The notes under the pieces were generated by a model. It had not been told where the DNA came from, did no database searches, and saw only the letters and a program-made list of their open reading frames with translations. The position numbers were made by a program, and so were the translations under genes. This document shows, one piece after another, positions 23,006 to 26,525 of a stretch of 26,525 nucleotides of DNA (positions are counted from its first letter, which is position 1; each line of letters starts with the position of its first letter). Source of the DNA: Candidatus Latescibacterota bacterium (lineage in GTDB: Bacteria > Latescibacterota > UBA2968 > UBA8231); contig JAJDUT010000105.1 in assembly GCA_022826515.1 (NCBI GenBank), forward strand, positions 1 through 26,525. The letters run 5' to 3'.

Positions 23006-24295
23006 ATGGAACGCAGAGCCTTCTTCAAGGGAATCGCCGCAGCCGCAGCCGCAGCCCCGCTCCTTCCCGATGTAGCTGCCGGACTTGCCGAACAGCTCGG
23101 CACCCTCGGCCAAGACGTGGCGACCATCAGCAGCGAACGCACCCTGTGGCAGCGGGTGCGCCGAGAATTTCGCCTACATCCCGGCCTAGTCCATCTCAAC
23201 TGCGGCAGCATAGGCGCAACCCCCCGCGTAGTGACCGACGCCCTGACCGCGTACCTCGCCGAACTAGAGGGCAATCCGCTGGCCAATACCTGGGGCGGCC
23301 TCGGCAGCGAGATGGAAACGGTGCGGGCCAAGGGAGCAGAGTTCATCGGAGCCGAACTGGACGAAATCGCGCTGACGCGCAACACAACCGAAGGCATGAA
23401 CCACATAGCCAGCGGCCTCGACCTCCAGCCGGGCGACGAAGTGCTGACGACCAATCACGAACACGGCGGCGGCATGGTCTGCTGGCAGCACTTGGCGCGT
23501 ACGCGCGGCGCAGTGGTGCGCTACATCAAAATGCCCAATCCCGTACGCGATGCCGCCGAGATCCTGCAACTAGTGGAAGATCACCTGACGCCGCGCACCC
23601 GCGTATGCAGCTTCTGTCACATCGACACCATCACCGGGCTGCAAATGCCACTAACAACCATCGCCGCCCTCACCCGCCCCCGCGACATCCTGCTAGTCTG
23701 CGACGGCGCGCAGGCCCCAGGCATGATCGACGTCGATGTCAAAGCACTCGGCGTAGATACCTATGCCTCCAGCAGCCACAAGTGGATGCTCGCGCCCAAG
23801 GGCACGGGACTGCTCTACATCCGCAAGGACGTGCAAGATCGCGTCCGGCCCGTATTCACGTATTCCGGTTACAGGGCCTATTCCGCCTCGTCCGGCACCC
23901 GCAACGTGCCGCAGATCATCGCACACGGAGTGGCAATGGAATTCCACAACACCATCGGCCGCCCCCGCATCGAAGCGCGCTGCCGCCAACTCTCCGCCTA
24001 CACGCGCCAGCACCTAGCAGAAATCCCCCAACTCACACCGATCACCCCAACCCAACGCGAGCTGTCCTCAGGCATCGTCAGTTTTTCACTCACCAACAGT
24101 AGCCACAGCGAAGTCGTCAACGCGCTGCAAAAGCGCGATATCTTCCTCAAACCAGCGCAGGGCACGTACGCCTACGTGGAGGACGCCGGCGTGCCAAAGG
24201 AAAACTACAACGCCATCCGCATCTCCACGCACATCTTCAACGACGAGACCGACATCGACCGCGCCGTCGAGGCGTTGCAGCAAGTCCTCGGCTAG
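23006..24295 (+). CDS. Tat-exported class V aminotransferase (isopenicillin N epimerase-like)
   Basis: A 429-aa PLP enzyme of fold type I, class V. The N-terminus has a twin-arginine motif (ERRAFFKG) and an alanine-rich core, so it should be exported folded with its cofactor. Key residues are NTTEGMN (about 126-132), the pyridine-nitrogen Asp in CDGAQAPG (D233) and the Schiff-base lysine in SSSHKW (K259). Closest by pattern to isopenicillin N epimerase/cysteine desulfurase-like proteins; the substrate is not predictable. GAGG lies about eleven bases before the ATG. The 5' leader starts just after MITE copy 2, which separates it from any original divergent promoter. No neighbour suggests a pathway. 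Confidence 0.9.
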   Translation: MERRAFFKGIAAAAAAAPLLPDVAAGLAEQLGTLGQDVATISSERTLWQRVRREFRLHPGLVHLNCGSIGATPRVVTDALTAYLAELEGNPLANTWGGLGSEMETVRAKGAEFIGAELDEIALTRNTTEGMNHIASGLDLQPGDEVLTTNHEHGGGMVCWQHLARTRGAVVRYIKMPNPVRDAAEILQLVEDHLTPRTRVCSFCHIDTITGLQMPLTTIAALTRPRDILLVCDGAQAPGMIDVDVKALGVDTYASSSHKWMLAPKGTGLLYIRKDVQDRVRPVFTYSGYRAYSASSGTRNVPQIIAHGVAMEFHNTIGRPRIEARCRQLSAYTRQHLAEIPQLTPITPTQRELSSGIVSFSLTNSSHSEVVNALQKRDIFLKPAQGTYAYVEDAGVPKENYNAIRISTHIFNDETDIDRAVEALQQVLG

Positions 24296-24320
24296 TACGA
24301 GACGCCCGCGATCCCATTCC

Positions 24321-24350
24321 CACATCTGCGCTCATCTGCGTCCATCTGCG
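24321..24350 (+). repeat. three tandem units of NNCATCTGCG
   Basis: CATCTGCG occurs at 24323-24330, 24333-24340 and 24343-24350, an exact 10-base period (units CA-, CT- and TC-CATCTGCG style). The period is close to one helical turn. It could be a small dispersed repeat or a protein-binding array; the sequence alone does not decide. Confidence 0.6.
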
Positions 24351-24404
24351 GAACTTGCCACCGTGAACGAAATCGCGGCCCCATCCGTATAAATAGATGT
24401 GACC

Positions 24405-24561
24405 CTAAGTACATGACAGTAACTTTACGCATGGCCATCGAGGTATAAGATGCTTCGACTCCGCTTCGCTCCGCTCAGCATGACACTGTGAAGCAGGGTA
24501 CCCACTTGTCATGCTGAGCGGAGCGAAGCATCTCAGACCACCTCTACTGGCGTGTACTTAG
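24405..24561. mobile_element. MITE-like element, copy 3 (inverted)
   Basis: About 157 bp. The ends are CTAAGTACATGACAGTA (24405-24421) and a complementary match ending at 24561 (CTAAGTACACGCCAGTA read inward). The flanks GATGTGACC (24396-24404) and GATGTGAAC (24561-24569) form a 9-bp duplication with one mismatch, sharing the last base of the right end. The interior is in the opposite orientation to copy 2. The sigma-factor ATG is 46 bases downstream. Confidence 0.85.
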
Positions 24562-24607
24562 ATGTGAACAATCTCAGGGCCGAAGACTAAAACTCGTCTG
24601 GATTCTC

Positions 24608-25135
24608 ATGGGCTGGAGTGACGAAACATTGATGGAGAATCTCTGCCGTGGAGATATGCAGGCGTTTGACGAACTCTACACGCGCCATCGCCAGCCCCTT
24701 TTCAATTTTATCTTGCGGCTCTTGCAGGACGCGGCCTTGGCAGAAGATGTGTTTCAGGAGACCTACATGCGCGTATTGGAAAACGCCGACCGCTTCAATC
24801 CTCGGGGCAAATTTTCGACCTATCTCTATACCATAGCCCACAACCTGTGCATGGACGAACTGCGCCGCCAAAACACGAGCATCCCAACCGAGCAAATGGT
24901 CGAGCCGTCAGTTCGCGACCCCCACGACCATTTGCTCAAGCGAGAAGACGAAGCCGCCGCCCACCAACTGCTCGCGGCCCTGCAACCCCACTTGCGCGCC
25001 GTCGTCGTCCTCCGCGTCCTGCACGATTACTCGCAGGAAGAGACCGCGAAAATCGTCGGCGTACCCGTCGGAACCGTCAAAAGCCGCTTGCACCACGCCC
25101 TAAAACAACTGCGCCAAATGGCACCAAACCCATGA
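24608..25135 (+). CDS. ECF-type sigma-70 family RNA polymerase sigma factor
   Basis: A 175-aa ECF sigma factor. Region 2 spans about residues 18-88 (FDELYTRHRQPLFNFILRL, AEDVFQETYMRVLENADRF, FSTYLYTIAHNLCMDELRR) and region 4 about 114-168 (LPxH-like LQPHLRAVVVLRVLHDYSQEE, IVGVPVGTVKSRLHHALKQLR). There is no extra C-terminal domain. The stop overlaps the next start (ATGA), so the downstream membrane protein is coupled to it, the usual place for an anti-sigma factor. The ribosome site is weak. The target promoters are unknown. Confidence 0.92.
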   Translation: MGWSDETLMENLCRGDMQAFDELYTRHRQPLFNFILRLLQDAALAEDVFQETYMRVLENADRFNPRGKFSTYLYTIAHNLCMDELRRQNTSIPTEQMVEPSVRDPHDHLLKREDEAAAHQLLAALQPHLRAVVVLRVLHDYSQEETAKIVGVPVGTVKSRLHHALKQLRQMAPNP

Positions 25136-25482
25136 ACCAAGACCACCGCACCATACAAGAGATTCAAGCGCTATTGGGCCCTGTACCCGAAGTGCAGGTA
25201 CCGCCTAGACTGGACGAGGAAGTGCGGTCTAAAGCCGTGAGTTGGGCCAGAAAAAGGCGGGCCGAGGAAGCGAGGATTCACATCCCGCTCTACGGTAAAA
25301 TCGCCCTAGGGCTAGTCGCCTTGGAATTGTTCGCCCTGCTCTACGCCGTAGGCCCAAGGCTCGACATTGACCAAATCATACAGGCTTCCGTCATCGGCTT
25401 AGTCGGCTTGAACGTCGCCGCGCTGTTGACGAGTCCAATCATTCTCTTGCGCCGCCAAAGAAGGGAGTTATCCCATGAATGA
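25132..25482 (+). CDS. small membrane protein, candidate anti-sigma factor
   Basis: A 116-aa protein that starts within the sigma-factor stop codon (ATGA). A soluble N-terminal segment of about 55 residues (IQEIQALLGPVP, RLDEEVRSKAVSWARKRR) is followed by two hydrophobic segments at about 58-80 and 87-107. Position and topology fit an anti-sigma factor whose cytoplasmic N-terminus holds the sigma. However, no Cys-rich zinc (ZAS) motif is present, and the N-terminus is short, so this is inference from context. It overlaps the next gene by eight bases. Confidence 0.6.
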   Translation: MNQDHRTIQEIQALLGPVPEVQVPPRLDEEVRSKAVSWARKRRAEEARIHIPLYGKIALGLVALELFALLYAVGPRLDIDQIIQASVIGLVGLNVAALLTSPIILLRRQRRELSHE

Positions 25483-26389
25483 ACGTTTGAAAGACGCCTT
25501 GCATAGATGGCTACCCAAGCTGACCATCCTAAGCCTACTAGTTCTCCTTGCCTCCTTCGTATTCCTCGAATTCTATGTGGTCCCAAGGAGAACCGCGGCA
25601 GTAGAAGACCGCGACGAATGGCACCACCGCGTTCGGGAGGATGAGCAGAAAAAGGCGGGCGAGGCCAAAGCCGCCTTAGAGCGGATAGTAGGCCTCATAG
25701 ACACACTCGACGGCAACCAGAAAACCCAACAGATCCTGAGCGAAGCGGTGGCTCAAGAGGAGGCCATCGGCGAGGTGTGGGTGACCAACGCCCAGGGCCT
25801 CATTGTGTATTACGGCCGGCATAATCCCCCGATACGCAACGTCGCAGATCTTCCTCTCGGTGCCCTGACTAAACTATTGGAGACCGTGCCCGAAGGCCTG
25901 CTTCAGCCTATACAGCGGACCGCCATCCTATTGCCTGCGGTAATTGGTGGTTATCGAGGAGGGTATATAGATAGCTGGACTTCCCTTTCCAGCCAAGACC
26001 GGGACAAAATACCAAAACACCTAATCATTTCAACCGAACCTTATCTTCGTCTCGCATCCCGTAGGTCCGTGGAAATGACCCGCGTCAAAGACGGCTTGAT
26101 CGCCGTGGCGGCCTCGCTGGCGGCTTCGCAAACGCTATACGGATCTGGAGATCATCCTGTGGAGAGACTCAAAAGGATCAGACTAGTACGCAACATAACC
26201 GTCGCCGTGGTTATGCCCGGCAGCCTAATCCTCTTCTGGCTCTCCATCCCGGCATGGATGGCCTTGGACGCCCAACAAAGACGAGAAAAAGCCGCTGTTT
26301 GGGGCCTCTTCGGCCTCCTGGGCAATATGATCGCCTTGGTCGTCTATTTGCTAGTGCGCGAAAATGGGAACCCGTCTGAAAATTCTTAG
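25475..26389 (+). CDS. membrane protein with extracytoplasmic region, possible sensor
   Basis: A 304-aa protein with a transmembrane helix near 16-36, then a charged, probably coiled-coil stretch (about 38-75), a likely extracytoplasmic globular part of about 150 residues containing IGEVWVTNAQGLIVYYG (reminiscent of a PAS/Cache-type sensor strand), and two C-terminal helices (about 246-265 and 274-294) around the conserved-looking WMALDAQQRREKAAVWG linker. GGGAG precedes the ATG, which lies eight bases inside the previous gene. As third gene of the sigma-factor operon it is a plausible signal-input partner. I do not recognise a named family, and no kinase domain is present. Confidence 0.6.
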   Translation: MNERLKDALHRWLPKLTILSLLVLLASFVFLEFYVVPRRTAAVEDRDEWHHRVREDEQKKAGEAKAALERIVGLIDTLDGNQKTQQILSEAVAQEEAIGEVWVTNAQGLIVYYGRHNPPIRNVADLPLGALTKLLETVPEGLLQPIQRTAILLPAVIGGYRGGYIDSWTSLSSQDRDKIPKHLIISTEPYLRLASRRSVEMTRVKDGLIAVAASLAASQTLYGSGDHPVERLKRIRLVRNITVAVVMPGSLILFWLSIPAWMALDAQQRREKAAVWGLFGLLGNMIALVVYLLVRENGNPSENS

Positions 26390-26525
26390 AAGCGGTTTCA
26401 TAACTTGATAGGGGGTTTTGTTTTTTCTTTTTTGCTTCTGCTCGTCTTCCTTCGGCCCTAGGAGTCCCCTTATGTCTCGCCATGCATCCGAATTGACCGA
26501 CGCCCAATGGGCGCATATTGCGCCG
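26390..26525 (+). mobile_element. left part of an insertion sequence (IS5-type), cut by the window edge
   Basis: Directly after the stop of the 25475 gene comes non-coding, T-rich sequence (GGTTTTG then T-runs, about 26415-26440), then a transposase start. The exact left end cannot be fixed without the right end; AGCGGTTTCATAACTTGAT at 26391-26409 is a candidate terminal repeat. Confidence 0.5.
26472..26525 (+). CDS. N-terminus of an IS5-family transposase (partial)
   Basis: Eighteen codons are present: MSRHASELTDAQWAHIAP. The ELTDAQWAHIAP motif is the N-terminal signature of IS5-family (DUF4096-type) transposases. The rest lies beyond the window. The link to the MITE family in this window is unproven: the MITE's 9-bp duplication does not match the 2-4 bp usual for IS5-group elements. 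Confidence 0.75.
   Translation, partial: MSRHASELTDAQWAHIAP

Larger units (their letters stand above)
24296..24607. other. 312-base gap: tandem CATCTGCG, MITE copy 3, sigma-factor leader
   Basis: No credible ORF lies here. From left to right it holds about 25 bases after the aminotransferase stop, a three-unit CATCTGCG tandem, about 45 bases with an AT-rich patch (TATAAATAGATG, 24388-24399), MITE copy 3, and 46 bases leading to the sigma-factor ATG with no clear promoter or Shine-Dalgarno. Confidence 0.7.

Noticed and set aside
22960..24102. 380-aa Arg/Pro-rich open frame on the plus strand
   Set aside because: It is an out-of-frame shadow of the aminotransferase gene, whose PLP motifs are intact.
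19034..24561. Possible CRISPR array from the repeated CTCAGCATGAC/GCTTCG motifs
   Set aside because: There are only three widely spaced copies, each an inverted-repeat element with its own target duplication, no regular spacers and no cas genes.
26390..26525. The partial IS as the autonomous parent of the MITE family
   Set aside because: The sequence after 26389 has no match to the CTAAGTACACGACAGTA end, and IS5-group elements normally make 2-4 bp duplications rather than 9.

Overview
The window is about 60% GC and densely coded, with bacterial gene structure. It suggests an uncultivated Gram-negative (diderm) bacterium, probably near the FCB group, for example Latescibacterota-like. The grounds are an Omp85/BamA-type barrel next to a SurA/PpiC-like isomerase, several lipoproteins, secreted proteins ending in FlgD-like modules, and an ASPIC/UnbV propeller paired with a TPR lipoprotein. 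The phylum is inference; no rRNA or marker gene is present.

Layout. (1) 1-944: the first codons of a leftward gene, a divergent control region, and a UlaG-like metal-dependent hydrolase. (2) 945-11907: a rightward cell-surface locus. It has its own promoter, a secreted protein, a terminator-like palindrome, a lipoprotein, three tandem paralogues (discoidin-like plus FlgD-like modules), and an 882-aa putative outer-membrane protein with EF-hand-like loops. (3) 11952-14926: a compact operon of a DUF4956 membrane protein, a SdiA-regulated-type propeller and a lipoprotein metallophosphoesterase. (4) 14972-19013, leftward: a PpiC-type isomerase followed by an Omp85 protein whose N-terminal half carries kinase-like GDKDRH and DRDQAF motifs. 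(5) 19236-19909, leftward: a hicAB toxin-antitoxin pair with a clear promoter. (6) 19982-22800, leftward: a TPR lipoprotein coupled to a CRTAC1-type seven-bladed propeller. (7) 23006-24295: a Tat-exported class V aminotransferase. (8) 24608-26389: an ECF sigma factor coupled to two small membrane proteins. (9) The start of an IS5-type transposase at the right edge.

Two families of small dispersed elements punctuate the window. The first is three perfect palindromes with invariant GTAGGGGCG arms and cores that co-vary. The second is three copies of a roughly 145-157 bp MITE-like element with 17-bp terminal inverted repeats. Each MITE copy is bounded by a 9-bp target duplication (two perfect, one with a single mismatch), and each lies 20-46 bp upstream of a start codon.

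The best candidates for an undescribed system are the surface locus 1057-11907, and the juxtaposed phosphoesterase, kinase-like Omp85 and PpiC genes at 13784-19013, which look like a split version of a large fused protein of Bacteroidota.
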